In this document: positions 43,395 to 51,840 of the stretch, piece after piece | How positions within the stretch are numbered: position 1 is the stretch's first letter | Layout of the letters: each line of letters starts with the position of its first letter | From: Geodermatophilus sabuli | Lineage (GTDB): Bacteria > Actinomycetota > Actinomycetes > Mycobacteriales > Geodermatophilaceae | Reading direction: 5' to 3' | Length of the DNA: 64,000 bases | Assembly (NCBI RefSeq): GCF_900215145.1 | Contig: NZ_OBDO01000002.1 | Location: forward strand, 434,001-498,000 | Notes under the pieces: generated by a model | Databases searched by the model: none | What the model was told of the DNA's origin: nothing | The model's input: only the letters and a program-made list of their open reading frames with translations | Program-made: the position numbers and the translations under genes

Positions 43395-45299
43395 ATGAGT
43401 TCCACCGATCCGCATCCGGCCCATCCCGGCGACGCCGAGGTACCGGCCGAGCACGAGGTCCCCGCGGACCTCCGGCTCGCCGGCGAGTTCCCCGCGGTCA
43501 CGCGGGACCAGTGGCGCGACCTGGTGGCCGGGGTGCTGCGCAAGGCCGGCCGCGAACAGCTCCCCGACCCGGTCGAGGACGCGCTGCGCCGCACGGTCGC
43601 CACCGGGGTGACCGTCGGCCCCCTGTACACCGCCGAGGACGCCGCGGACCTGCCCACGGCCGTCGGCGTCCCCGGGCTCCCACCGTTCGTCCGTGGCTCC
43701 CGCGCCGGCGCCACGGTGCCCGGGGGCGGGGACCCCGCCGCGTTCGGCGTCCCCGGCGGCTGGGACGTCCGGCAGCGGCACGCCCACCCCGACGTCGCGG
43801 TCACCCGGGAGGCGATCGCCGCCGACCTGGAGAACGGCGTCACCTCGCTGTGGCTGGTCCTGGGCGAGGGGGCGATCCCGGTCGGGTCGCTGGGCGAGGT
43901 GCTCACCGACGTCCTCCTCGACCTCGCGCCGGTGAGCGTGCAGGGCGGCGAGCCGGCCGCCGAGGCGTTGCTGTCCCTCGTCGAGGGGCGCACCGACCTC
44001 GCGCCGGGCGGCTCGCTGGGGCTGGACCCGCTCGGCCTGCAAGCCGCCTCCGGACAGGAGCAGGACCTCACCGGCCTGGCCGGCTTCGCCCGGCGCGCCG
44101 CCGCCCACCCGGGTCTGCGCAGCGTCGTCGTCGACGGCACCGTCTACGCCGACGCCGGCGCCTCGGCGGTGGAGGAGCTCGGCTGCGCGCTGGCCGCCGG
44201 CGTGGCCTACCTGCGCGCCCTCACCGAGGGCGGCCTGGGCGTCGACGAGGCCTTCGGTCAGCTGGAGTTCCGGTTCGCCGCCAGCGCCGACCAGTTCACG
44301 ACCATCGCGGGGCTGCGCGCGGCCCGGCGGCTGTGGGACCGCGTCGGCGACGTCAGCGGCGCCTCCGCCGACGTGCGGGGGCAGCGCCAGCACGCCGTCA
44401 CCTCCTCGGTGATGACGACCCGGCGCGACCCCTGGGTGAACATGCTGCGGACGACGGTGGCCTGCTTCGCCGCCGGTGTGGGCGGGGCCGACGCCGTGAC
44501 GGTGCAGCCCTTCGACGCCGCGCTCGGGCTGCCCGACGCCTTCTCCCGCCGGATCGCCCGCAACACCCAGAGCCTGCTGGTCGAGGAGGGCCACCTCGCC
44601 CGCGTCCTCGACCCGGCCGGGGGCTCCTGGTACGTCGAGTCGCTGACCGAGTCACTGGCCCAGGCCGCGTGGGAGTGGTTCACCGAGATCGAGCGGGCCG
44701 GCGGGCTGCCGGCCGCCCTCGCCTCGGGCCTGGTCCGCGACCGGATCGGCGCCGCCTGGGCCGCCCGTTCCGAGCGGCTGGCCCACCGACGGGACGCCAT
44801 CACCGGGGTCAGCGAGTTCCCCAACCTGACCGAGCAGCTGCCAGAGCGGCCGCCGGCCGCCGAGGTGCTGCCGAGCGGGGGCCTGCCCCGGGTGCGCGCG
44901 GCGCAGGAGTTCGAGGCGCTGCGCGACCGCGCCGAGGCGGCGGCGGAGCGTCCGACGGTGTACCTCGCCACGATCGGCCCGATCGCCCGGCACACCGCCC
45001 GGGCCACCTTCGCGGCCAACCTCCTCCAGGCCGGCGGCCTGGCGACACCGGCCGGCGACGGGGCCGGCGGTCTCGGCGAGGCCGGGACGACGGTCGCCTG
45101 CATCTGCGGCACCGACCGCGACTACGCGGAGTCCGCGGCCGGCCTCGCGGCGGAGCTGCGCGCCGCCGGTGCCACACAGGTGTGGCTCGCCGGCAAGCCC
45201 TCCCTCGGTGTCGACGGTGTCGACGGGTACGTGTACGCCGGGTGCGACGCGCTCGACGTGTTGCAGCGAGTCCACGAGCAGCTGGGAGTTCCGGCATGA
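43395..45299 (+). CDS. mutA: Methylmalonyl-CoA mutase small subunit
   Basis: A 634-residue subunit of heterodimeric B12-dependent methylmalonyl-CoA mutase. It has the (beta/alpha)8 fold ([79 protein letters not shown]) and a C-terminal flavodoxin-like domain without the DxHxxG cobalamin motif: the corresponding region reads [12 protein letters not shown]. This is normal for the small subunit, which is structural. GGAGGGGAG lies 9 nt before the ATG; a GATACT hexamer just after the preceding stop could be a -10 for the mut genes. The stop overlaps mutB (ATGA). Confidence 0.95.
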   Translation: MSSTDPHPAHPGDAEVPAEHEVPADLRLAGEFPAVTRDQWRDLVAGVLRKAGREQLPDPVEDALRRTVATGVTVGPLYTAEDAADLPTAVGVPGLPPFVRGSRAGATVPGGGDPAAFGVPGGWDVRQRHAHPDVAVTREAIAADLENGVTSLWLVLGEGAIPVGSLGEVLTDVLLDLAPVSVQGGEPAAEALLSLVEGRTDLAPGGSLGLDPLGLQAASGQEQDLTGLAGFARRAAAHPGLRSVVVDGTVYADAGASAVEELGCALAAGVAYLRALTEGGLGVDEAFGQLEFRFAASADQFTTIAGLRAARRLWDRVGDVSGASADVRGQRQHAVTSSVMTTRRDPWVNMLRTTVACFAAGVGGADAVTVQPFDAALGLPDAFSRRIARNTQSLLVEEGHLARVLDPAGGSWYVESLTESLAQAAWEWFTEIERAGGLPAALASGLVRDRIGAAWAARSERLAHRRDAITGVSEFPNLTEQLPERPPAAEVLPSGGLPRVRAAQEFEALRDRAEAAAERPTVYLATIGPIARHTARATFAANLLQAGGLATPAGDGAGGLGEAGTTVACICGTDRDYAESAAGLAAELRAAGATQVWLAGKPSLGVDGVDGYVYAGCDALDVLQRVHEQLGVPA

Positions 45300-47527
45300 G
45301 CGCCATCCCCGACTTCAGCGACGTCGAGCTGGGCCGTCCGGCGGCCGGCGGCCGGGCCGGGGCGGATGGGGCGGGTGACCATGCAGCCTGGGCCAAGCGG
45401 TTCGAGGAGACCACCGGGCACAGCGTGGGGGAGGCGGCCTGGGAGACCCCCGAGGGCATCGCCGTCCCGCCGCTGTTCGGCCCGGGCGACCTCCAGGGCG
45501 TGGACTTCCTCGCCACCCTGCCGGGGCTGCCGCCGTACCTGCGCGGCCCCTACCCGACGATGTACACCACGCAGCCGTGGACGGTCCGCCAGTACGCGGG
45601 CTTCTCCACCGCGACGGAGTCCAACGCCTTCTACCGGCGCAACCTCGCCGCCGGTCAGAAGGGGCTGTCCATCGCGTTCGACCTGCCCACCCACCGCGGC
45701 TACGACTCCGACCACCCGCGGGTCGTCGGCGACGTCGGGATGGCGGGCGTGGCGGTGGACTCGATCCTGGACATGCGGCAGCTGTTCGACGGCATCCCGC
45801 TGGACCGCATGAGCGTGTCGATGACCATGAACGGCGCGGTGCTGCCGGTGCTGGCGCTCTACATCGTCGCCGCCGAGGAGCAGGGGGTGGCTCCGGCGCA
45901 GCTGACCGGGACCATCCAGAACGACATCCTCAAGGAGTTCATGGTCCGCAACACCTACATCTACCCGCCCAAGCCCTCGATGCAGATCATCAGCGACATC
46001 TTCGCGTTCACCTCGCGCGAGATGCCGCGGTTCAACTCGATCTCCATCTCCGGCTACCACATCCAGGAGGCCGGGGCGACGGCCGACCTGGAGCTGGCCT
46101 ACACGCTGGCCGACGGCGTCGAGTACCTCAACGCCGGCAAGGGCGCCGGGCTGGACGTCGACGCGTTCGCCCCGCGGTTGTCGTTCTTCTGGGCGATCGG
46201 CATGAACTTCTTCATGGAGGTCGCGAAGCTCCGGGCGGCGCGACTGCTGTGGGCCCGGCTGGTGAAGGACGCCGGTGCGCAGAACCCGAAGTCGATGTCG
46301 TTGCGCACCCACTCGCAGACCTCGGGCTGGTCACTGACCGCCCAGGACGTCTACAACAACGTCGTCCGCACCTGCCTGGAGGCCATGGCCGCCACCCAGG
46401 GGCACACCCAGTCGCTGCACACCAACGCCCTCGACGAGGCGCTGGCCCTGCCGACCGACTTCTCCGCCCGGATCGCCCGCAACACCCAGCTGCTGCTGCA
46501 GCAGGAGTCCGGGACCACGCGGGTCATCGACCCGTGGGGTGGCTCGGCCTACGTCGAGAAGCTCACCTACGACCTGGCCCGCCGCGCGTGGGCGCACATC
46601 GAGGAGGTCGCCGAGCACGGCGGCATGGCGCAGGCGATCGACGACGGCATCCCGAAGCTGCGCATCGAGGAGGCCGCCGCCCGCACCCAGGCGCGCATCG
46701 ACTCCGGCCGGCAGCCGGTCATCGGGATCAACAAGTACCGCGTCGAGGCCGACGAGGCGATCGAGGTGCTGCGCGTCGACAACGCCGACGTGCTGGCCCA
46801 GCAGAAGGCCAAGCTGGAGGAGCTGCGGGCCTCCCGCGACGCCGGGGCGGTCCAGGACGCCCTGCGCCGGCTCACCGACGCCGCGCGGGCCGCCGCCGAG
46901 GGACGTCGGGGGGACGACCTGGACTCGAACCTGTTGCGGCTCGCCGTCGACGCGGCGCGGGCCAAGGCCACGGTCGGGGAGATCTCCGACGCGCTCGAGG
47001 AGGTCTACGGCCGGCACTCCGGTCAGGTCCGGACCATCTCGGGCGTCTACCGGGAAGAGGCGGGAGCATCGGGTCCCGTGGAGGAGACCCGCCGGATGGC
47101 CGAGGCGTTCGAGGAGGCGGAGGGCCGCCGTCCCCGCATCCTGGTCGCCAAGATGGGCCAGGACGGCCACGACCGCGGCCAGAAGGTGATCGCCACCGCG
47201 TTCGCCGACCTGGGGTTCGACGTCGACGTCGGCCCGCTGTTCCAGACGCCGGAGGAGGTGGCCCGCCAGGCGGTGGAGGCCGACGTGCACGTCGTCGGGG
47301 TGTCCTCGCTGGCGGCCGGGCACCTCACGCTGGTGCCGGCGCTGAGGGACGCGCTCGCCGGGCTGGGGGCCGACGACGTGCTGATCGTGGTCGGCGGCGT
47401 CATCCCGCCCGACGACGTGCCGACCCTGCGCGAGATGGGGGCGGCGGCGGTCTTCCCGCCCGGCACCGTGATCGCGGAGGCGGCGCAGGAGCTGCTGCGC
47501 ACGCTGTCGACGCGCCTCGGTCACTGA
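45296..47527 (+). CDS. mutB: Methylmalonyl-CoA mutase large (catalytic) subunit
   Basis: A 743-residue catalytic subunit isomerising (R)-methylmalonyl-CoA and succinyl-CoA. The substrate channel shows [20 protein letters not shown] with the catalytic Tyr, [39 protein letters not shown] and [14 protein letters not shown]. The C-terminal cobalamin domain has DGHDRG with the B12-ligating His ([13 protein letters not shown]), followed by GLFQ-like GPLFQTPEE and VVGGVIP. Coupled by overlaps to mutA upstream and meaB downstream (TGATG). With the acyl-CoA carboxylase genes it forms the propionyl-CoA route; the epimerase is not in view. Confidence 0.97.
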   Translation: MSAIPDFSDVELGRPAAGGRAGADGAGDHAAWAKRFEETTGHSVGEAAWETPEGIAVPPLFGPGDLQGVDFLATLPGLPPYLRGPYPTMYTTQPWTVRQYAGFSTATESNAFYRRNLAAGQKGLSIAFDLPTHRGYDSDHPRVVGDVGMAGVAVDSILDMRQLFDGIPLDRMSVSMTMNGAVLPVLALYIVAAEEQGVAPAQLTGTIQNDILKEFMVRNTYIYPPKPSMQIISDIFAFTSREMPRFNSISISGYHIQEAGATADLELAYTLADGVEYLNAGKGAGLDVDAFAPRLSFFWAIGMNFFMEVAKLRAARLLWARLVKDAGAQNPKSMSLRTHSQTSGWSLTAQDVYNNVVRTCLEAMAATQGHTQSLHTNALDEALALPTDFSARIARNTQLLLQQESGTTRVIDPWGGSAYVEKLTYDLARRAWAHIEEVAEHGGMAQAIDDGIPKLRIEEAAARTQARIDSGRQPVIGINKYRVEADEAIEVLRVDNADVLAQQKAKLEELRASRDAGAVQDALRRLTDAARAAAEGRRGDDLDSNLLRLAVDAARAKATVGEISDALEEVYGRHSGQVRTISGVYREEAGASGPVEETRRMAEAFEEAEGRRPRILVAKMGQDGHDRGQKVIATAFADLGFDVDVGPLFQTPEEVARQAVEADVHVVGVSSLAAGHLTLVPALRDALAGLGADDVLIVVGGVIPPDDVPTLREMGAAAVFPPGTVIAEAAQELLRTLSTRLGH

Positions 47528-48570
47528 TGGCGGAGCCAGGCGGGCCCCGAGGGGCAGAAATGGCCATTTCTGCCCCTCGGGGCCGGCAGGTCGACGTCCC
47601 GGCGCTGGTCGAGGGGGTGCTGGCCGGGGACCGGAGGGTGATGGCGCGGGCCATCACCCTCGTGGAGTCCCGGCGGGCCGACCACCGCGAGCGCGCCCAG
47701 GAGCTGCTCGTCGAGCTGCTGCCGCACACCGGCGTGGCGCGGCGGGTCGGTATCAGCGGTGTGCCGGGCGTGGGCAAGTCCACCTTCATCGACCAGCTCG
47801 GGGTGACGCTCACCGCGGCCGGGTCGAAGGTGGCGGTGCTCGCCGTCGACCCGTCGTCGGCCCGGTCGGGCGGGTCGATCCTCGGTGACAAGACCCGGAT
47901 GGCCCGGCTGGCCGTCGACCCGGCGGCCTTCATCCGCCCGTCGCCGACCTCCGGCACGCTCGGCGGGGTCGCGCAGGCGACGCGGGAGTCGATGGTCGTC
48001 GTCGAGGCGGCCGGCTACGACGTCGTCCTGGTGGAGACCGTCGGCGTCGGCCAGTCCGAGGTGACGGTCGCGGAGATGGTCGACTCGTTCCTCTTCCTCA
48101 CCCTCGCCCGCACCGGCGACCAGCTGCAGGGCATCAAGCGCGGCATCCTCGAGATCGCCGACGTCATCGCCGTCAACAAGGCCGACGGGCCCGGGGCCCC
48201 CGACGCCCGGAAGGCGGCGCGGGAGCTGGCCGGCGCGATCCGCATGCTGCGCGGCCACGTGGCCGGCGGCTGGGACGTGCCGGTGCTGACCTGCGCCGGG
48301 CTGACCGGCGAGGGCCTCGACGTGGTGTGGGCCAAGCTGGTCGAGCACCAGGACCGCATGCGGGCCTCCGGGGAGTTCGACGAGCGGCGCCGTGGCCAGC
48401 AGGTGCGCTGGACCTGGCAGCTGGTCCGCGACGGGCTCGAGCACCGGCTCCGCGCCCACCCCGGCGTGCGGTCGGCCGCGCCCGAGCTGGAGAAGGCGGT
48501 GCTCGCCGGCGAGCTCACCCCCGCGCTGGCCGCCCGCCAGCTGCTGGAGACCTTCCTCGCGTCCCCCTGA
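47527..48570 (+). CDS. meaB: MeaB, GTPase chaperone of methylmalonyl-CoA mutase
   Basis: A 347-residue G3E-type GTPase that gates cobalamin loading and protects methylmalonyl-CoA mutase. Walker A is ISGVPGVGKSTFIDQLG, Walker B lies in DVVLVETVGVGQSE, base specificity comes from VNKADG, and the switch region is VDPSSARSGGSILGDKTRM. The ATG shares one base with the mutB stop. The first 20 codons contain a 42-bp perfect DNA palindrome encoding residues with no counterpart I know in MeaB; without it the conserved region would begin near VDVPALVEGVLAGDRRVMAR. An internal ATG at 47560 lies within the palindrome and is a less likely start. Confidence 0.93.
   Translation: MAEPGGPRGAEMAISAPRGRQVDVPALVEGVLAGDRRVMARAITLVESRRADHRERAQELLVELLPHTGVARRVGISGVPGVGKSTFIDQLGVTLTAAGSKVAVLAVDPSSARSGGSILGDKTRMARLAVDPAAFIRPSPTSGTLGGVAQATRESMVVVEAAGYDVVLVETVGVGQSEVTVAEMVDSFLFLTLARTGDQLQGIKRGILEIADVIAVNKADGPGAPDARKAARELAGAIRMLRGHVAGGWDVPVLTCAGLTGEGLDVVWAKLVEHQDRMRASGEFDERRRGQQVRWTWQLVRDGLEHRLRAHPGVRSAAPELEKAVLAGELTPALAARQLLETFLASP
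47543..47584. repeat. 42-bp perfect palindrome inside the start of meaB
   Basis: Every base from 47543 to 47563 pairs with 47584 back to 47564; the centre is AAATGGCCATTT flanked by GGGGCAG/CTGCCCC and GGCCCCGA/TCGGGGCC. It is in frame in meaB and adds GPRGAEMAISAPRG. Confidence 0.92.
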
Positions 48571-48571
48571 G

Positions 48572-48649
48572 CCCGCGATCATGAGACCCGGGAAGCGACC
48601 CGCCGAGTCGGTGCGGGGTGTCGCTTCCCGGACTTCATGATCACGCGGG
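48572..48649. repeat. Inverted-repeat element, copy 1 (after meaB)
   Basis: Arms at 48578-48599 and 48620-48641 match at 19 of 22 positions (core CCGGGAAGCGAC / GTCGCTTCCCGG) around a 20-nt loop, with outer CCCGCG / CGCGGG pairs. It begins one base after the meaB stop. The right arm is identical to that of copy 2. It can act as a terminator. Confidence 0.85.
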
Positions 48650-48727
48650 CGTCCACAGCACTCGTAGTCGTCCACAGATCCGCGGAGGCCGGGGTGGCGG
48701 CCTCGGCGACGTCGGACGCTGCCCGGC

Positions 48728-49633
48728 GTGGACTTCGCGCTCTACCGCCTCATCGCCGCCCAGCAGGGGGTCTTCTCCACGTCGCAGGCACTGGACCACT
48801 GCAGCGACGCCGAGGTCCGCGCGCTGGTTCGCACCGGGCGCTGGCGGCGCAGCCCGTGGCGCGGCGTGCTGCTCGACGGGGAGCTGCCCGACTCACCGCT
48901 GCTGCGTGTGCGCGCCGCGGCACTGGCGGTCGGCGGTGACCTCGTGGCGTGCCACTCGACCGCGGCCTCGCTGTGGGGCTTCGACGTGCTGGGGAACCGC
49001 ATGCTGCACTTCCTCGGACCCCCGCAGTTGGTCAACCGGCGGCTGCCCGGCGTGCAGGTCCACCCGTCCTCGCTCGGGACCGACGACGCCGTGCTCGTGG
49101 ACGGTGTGTGGTGCACTCCGCCGGCGCGCACCGCCTGCGACGTCGTGCGCACCACCGCCCCGATCGACGGTCTGGCGACGCTGGACGCCGCGCTCAGGAC
49201 GGGGACGTGCACCCGGGAGCAGCTCGCTGCGGCGGCCGCGGCCCAGGCGGGTCTGCGCCAGGTCGTCCGGCTGCGCGAGTTGATCCCGGTCTCCGACGCC
49301 GCGGCCGAGTCGCCGATGGAGTCACGCACGCGGTGGCGCTTCATCCAGGCCGGCCTGCCTGCTCCCCGGCTGCAGATCCGACTGGTCGACGACGGTCGCA
49401 CGCACTACCTCGACATGGGCTGGGCGGAGAAGTGCGTCGGGGTCGAGTTCGACGGGCTCGAGGCGCACATGACGCGCGAGCAGCTGGCCGCCGACCGGGA
49501 CCGACACAACTGGGTGACCGAGCACGGGTGGACGCTGCTGCACGTCACCGCGATCGACGTGTACCGCCGACACCTGGCGATGGTGGCGCGGACGGCGCGC
49601 GCGCTCGGCGTCCCCTATCGCCAGCGATCATGA
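48728..49633 (+). CDS. DUF559-domain protein with AbiEi-like N-terminus
   Basis: A 301-residue protein of a type found in many copies in actinobacterial genomes. The N-terminus (residues 1-60, LIAAQQGVFSTSQALDHCSD, RTGRWRRSPWRGVLL) is a winged-helix block like the AbiEi antitoxin N-terminal domain. The C-terminal 100 residues match DUF559, a fold related to Vsr/restriction endonucleases: ESRTRWRFIQAGLPAPRLQI, LDMGWAEKCVGVEFDGLEAH with the D...E-F-D acidic residues, and RDRHNWVTEHGWTLLHVT. Whether it cuts DNA is unknown. No toxin partner lies next to it. Copies of an inverted-repeat element sit on both sides, the second beginning inside its last codons. GTG 48728 has a GACGCT hexamer seven bases upstream and no ribosome-binding site. 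Confidence 0.82.
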   Translation: MDFALYRLIAAQQGVFSTSQALDHCSDAEVRALVRTGRWRRSPWRGVLLDGELPDSPLLRVRAAALAVGGDLVACHSTAASLWGFDVLGNRMLHFLGPPQLVNRRLPGVQVHPSSLGTDDAVLVDGVWCTPPARTACDVVRTTAPIDGLATLDAALRTGTCTREQLAAAAAAQAGLRQVVRLRELIPVSDAAAESPMESRTRWRFIQAGLPAPRLQIRLVDDGRTHYLDMGWAEKCVGVEFDGLEAHMTREQLAADRDRHNWVTEHGWTLLHVTAIDVYRRHLAMVARTARALGVPYRQRS

Positions 49634-49699
49634 AGTCCGGGAAGCGACACCAGGACCGCCGCCGGGGCGTCGCTTCCCGGACTTCATGATCACGCGGGG
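49627..49699. repeat. Inverted-repeat element, copy 2 (after DUF559 gene)
   Basis: Perfect 22-bp arms at 49627-49648 and 49669-49690 (ATCATGAAGTCCGGGAAGCG plus AC) around a 20-nt loop. The TGA stop of the DUF559 gene lies in the left arm, and the stop of the convergent cyclotransferase gene follows 10 bp after the right arm, so it probably terminates both. Confidence 0.9.
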
Positions 49700-49700
49700 C

Positions 49701-50174
49701 TCACACGCCCGTGGAGCGGCACTCCCGGGAGCGCAGCTCGACCAGGTAGTCGTCCGGGGCGCCCGCGGCCTCGGCCGCGTCGGCGATCCCGCCGAGGTGG
49801 CGGGCCGAGGGCAACCCGCCCTCGAAGGCGTCGAGCACGTAGACGTAGGCGACGACGTCACCGGCCAGCGTGTGCACCCGCAGGTGCAGCTTCCGGTAGA
49901 GCCCGTGGTCGGCGCCCTCCCATGCGTCCAGCGCCCGCTCGTCGACCTCGGTGAGGTCGTAGAGCGCGACGAAGACGCCGGGGGAGAGGGACTCACCGGG
50001 CGTCGTGTCGTCGGGGACGAGGGTGGCCAGCGCCCCCTCCCACCCGAGTTCCTCCCCGCCGAAGGTCAGCCGCCAGCCGCGGATCCAGCCGGTGCCGGTG
50101 TGCGGGGAGGAGGGACAGCGCCGGAGCATCTGTGCGGGGTCCATGTTCGACCCGTAGGCGGCGTAGAGGCCCAT
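49701..50174 (-). CDS. Gamma-glutamylcyclotransferase family protein
   Basis: A 157-residue protein with the GGCT fold: YAAYGSNMDPAQMLRRCP is the substrate-binding YGSN block, and GWRLTFGG and GVFVALYDLTEVDERALDAW (with the catalytic-type Glu region) follow. Such enzymes release 5-oxoproline from gamma-glutamyl amines. The window also has a GCS2-type ligase, so a gamma-glutamyl cycle is possible, though the genes are 7 kb apart. ATG 50174 has TAGGCT 8 nt upstream and no Shine-Dalgarno. Confidence 0.85.
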   Translation of the reverse strand: MGLYAAYGSNMDPAQMLRRCPSSPHTGTGWIRGWRLTFGGEELGWEGALATLVPDDTTPGESLSPGVFVALYDLTEVDERALDAWEGADHGLYRKLHLRVHTLAGDVVAYVYVLDAFEGGLPSARHLGGIADAAEAAGAPDDYLVELRSRECRSTGV

Positions 50175-50182
50175 CGACGGCG

Positions 50183-50188
50183 AGCCTA
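50183..50188 (-). promoter_or_regulatory. -10 element for leaderless cyclotransferase gene
   Basis: TAGGCT on the minus strand, 8 nt before the ATG. Confidence 0.4.
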
Positions 50189-50293
50189 CGGCCGGTGTGG
50201 CGCGCTCGACCCCGGGGGATGGACGACGGCGACGCCCGCGGGCGGGGAGAATGGCCCCCGGCACGCATCCGCACCGCACCGAGAAGGACCCAC

Positions 50294-51697
50294 ATGACCC
50301 GCATCGTGATCATCGGCGGCGGTCCCGCCGGCTACGAGGCCGCGCTCGTGGCCGCATCCCTCGGTGCGGAGGTGACCGTCATCGAGCGGGACGGCGTCGG
50401 CGGGGCCAGCGTGCTCACCGACTGCGTGCCGTCGAAGACGTTCATCGCCTCCGCCGGCGCGATGACCGCCGTCCGCGACTCCCTGTCCCTCGGGGTGCAG
50501 GGCGCCGAGCTGGCGGCCGTCGGCATCGACCTCGCCGCGGTCAACCAGCGGGTCAGGGGCCTGGCCGTGGCGCAGTCGGCCGACATCCGGGCCCGCCTGG
50601 TCGCCGAGGGCGTGCGCGTGCTCGCCGGCCAGGGCCGGCTGACCGACGAGGTCCGCGGCCTGGTGGAGCACCGGGTCGACGTCGTGGACGCCGAGGGTGC
50701 GGTCAGCGAGACGCTGGAGTGCGACGTCGTCCTCATCGCCACGGGCGCCGACCCCCGCGTGCTGCCCGGCGCCGAGCCCGACCACGAGCGGATCCTCGAC
50801 TGGCGCGACGTCTACGACCTGCAGGAGCTGCCCGAGCACCTGGTGGTCGTCGGCTCCGGCGTCACCGGCGCGGAGTTCGCCTCCGGCTACCTGGAGGCCG
50901 GCGTCCCCGTCACCCTGGTCTCCTCCCGTGACCGCGTCCTGCCCGGTGAGGACTCCGACGCCGCCGAGGTGCTCGAGGAGGTCTTCCAGTCCCGCGGTGG
51001 CCGGCTGGAGCGTGGCCGGGCCGCCGGCGTCCGGCGTACCGAGAAGGGCGTCGCCGTCGAGCTGACCGACGGCCGCACCGTCGACGGCTCGCACGCGCTG
51101 ATGACCGTGGGCACGGTCCCGAACACCGCCGGGCTCAACCTGGAGCAGTGCGGGGTGGCGCTCGCGCCCTCCGGCCACGTCGTCGTCGACCGGGTCTCGC
51201 GCACCAGCGTGCCCGGCATCTACGCCGCCGGTGACGTGACCGGGGTGTTCCAGCTGGCGTCGGTGGCCGCGATGCAGGGTCGGATCGCGATGTGGCACGC
51301 CCTCGGCGAGGCGGTCACCCCGATCCGGCTGAAGACGGTCGCGGCCAACGTCTTCACCCACCCCGAGATCGCCACCGTGGGGGTGCAGGAGAAGTCGCTG
51401 CCCGACGACATCCAGGTCGACGTCGTCCGGCTGCCGCTGGCCACCAACGCCCGGGCCAAGATGAGCGACCTGCGTGACGGCTTCGTCAAGCTGTTCGCCC
51501 GTCAGGCCACCGGGGTCGTCGTCGGCGGGGTGGTGGTGGCCCCGGGCGCCTCGGAGCTGATCCTGCCGATCGCCCTCGCCGTCACCAAGGGCCTGACCGT
51601 CACCGACCTCGCGCACACCTTCGCGATCTACCCGTCGCTGTCGGGGTCGATCACCGAGGCCGGCCGCCGGCTGATGGGCGCCGACGCGCTGGCCTGA
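50294..51697 (+). CDS. NAD(P)H-quinone dehydrogenase, LpdA-like flavoprotein
   Basis: A 467-residue flavoprotein of the disulfide-reductase family. The FAD motif is IVIIGGGPAGYEAAL, the second dinucleotide motif VVVGSGVTGAEFASGYLEAG, and the FAD-binding Asp is in GIYAAGDVTGVFQLASVA. The redox-active Cys pair of true lipoamide dehydrogenases (GGxCxxxGCxPSK) is broken: here it is GGASVLTDCVPSK, with Ser at the first Cys, and the C-terminal catalytic His is replaced (YPSLSGSITEA). This matches M. tuberculosis LpdA (Rv3303c), a quinone/nitro-compound reductase and not a lipoamide dehydrogenase. GAGAAGGA precedes the ATG. In mycobacteria this gene also lies close to PNP, pmmB and upp. Confidence 0.92.
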   Translation: MTRIVIIGGGPAGYEAALVAASLGAEVTVIERDGVGGASVLTDCVPSKTFIASAGAMTAVRDSLSLGVQGAELAAVGIDLAAVNQRVRGLAVAQSADIRARLVAEGVRVLAGQGRLTDEVRGLVEHRVDVVDAEGAVSETLECDVVLIATGADPRVLPGAEPDHERILDWRDVYDLQELPEHLVVVGSGVTGAEFASGYLEAGVPVTLVSSRDRVLPGEDSDAAEVLEEVFQSRGGRLERGRAAGVRRTEKGVAVELTDGRTVDGSHALMTVGTVPNTAGLNLEQCGVALAPSGHVVVDRVSRTSVPGIYAAGDVTGVFQLASVAAMQGRIAMWHALGEAVTPIRLKTVAANVFTHPEIATVGVQEKSLPDDIQVDVVRLPLATNARAKMSDLRDGFVKLFARQATGVVVGGVVVAPGASELILPIALAVTKGLTVTDLAHTFAIYPSLSGSITEAGRRLMGADALA

Positions 51698-51840
51698 ACC
51701 GGCCGGGACGGCGGGGGTCCGCGGGGCTGCCGGGACGGGGCCCGTGGGGCCGCGGGGAGATCCGCGGCGGGCGTGGCTGATGGGACAGGGCGTTCGACTG
51801 GATCCTGCGGATCCGGTGCCGACAGGGGCGCCGGCCGCCG

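Noticed and set aside
44950-45299. Decayed cobalamin domain in MutA
   Set aside because: Loss of the DxHxxG motif is normal for the small subunit of heterodimeric mutases.
48572-49699. Composite transposon with terminal inverted repeats
   Set aside because: Each element is itself a complete hairpin with its own loop, there is no transposase, and no target-site duplication was seen; terminator or REP-like elements fit better.
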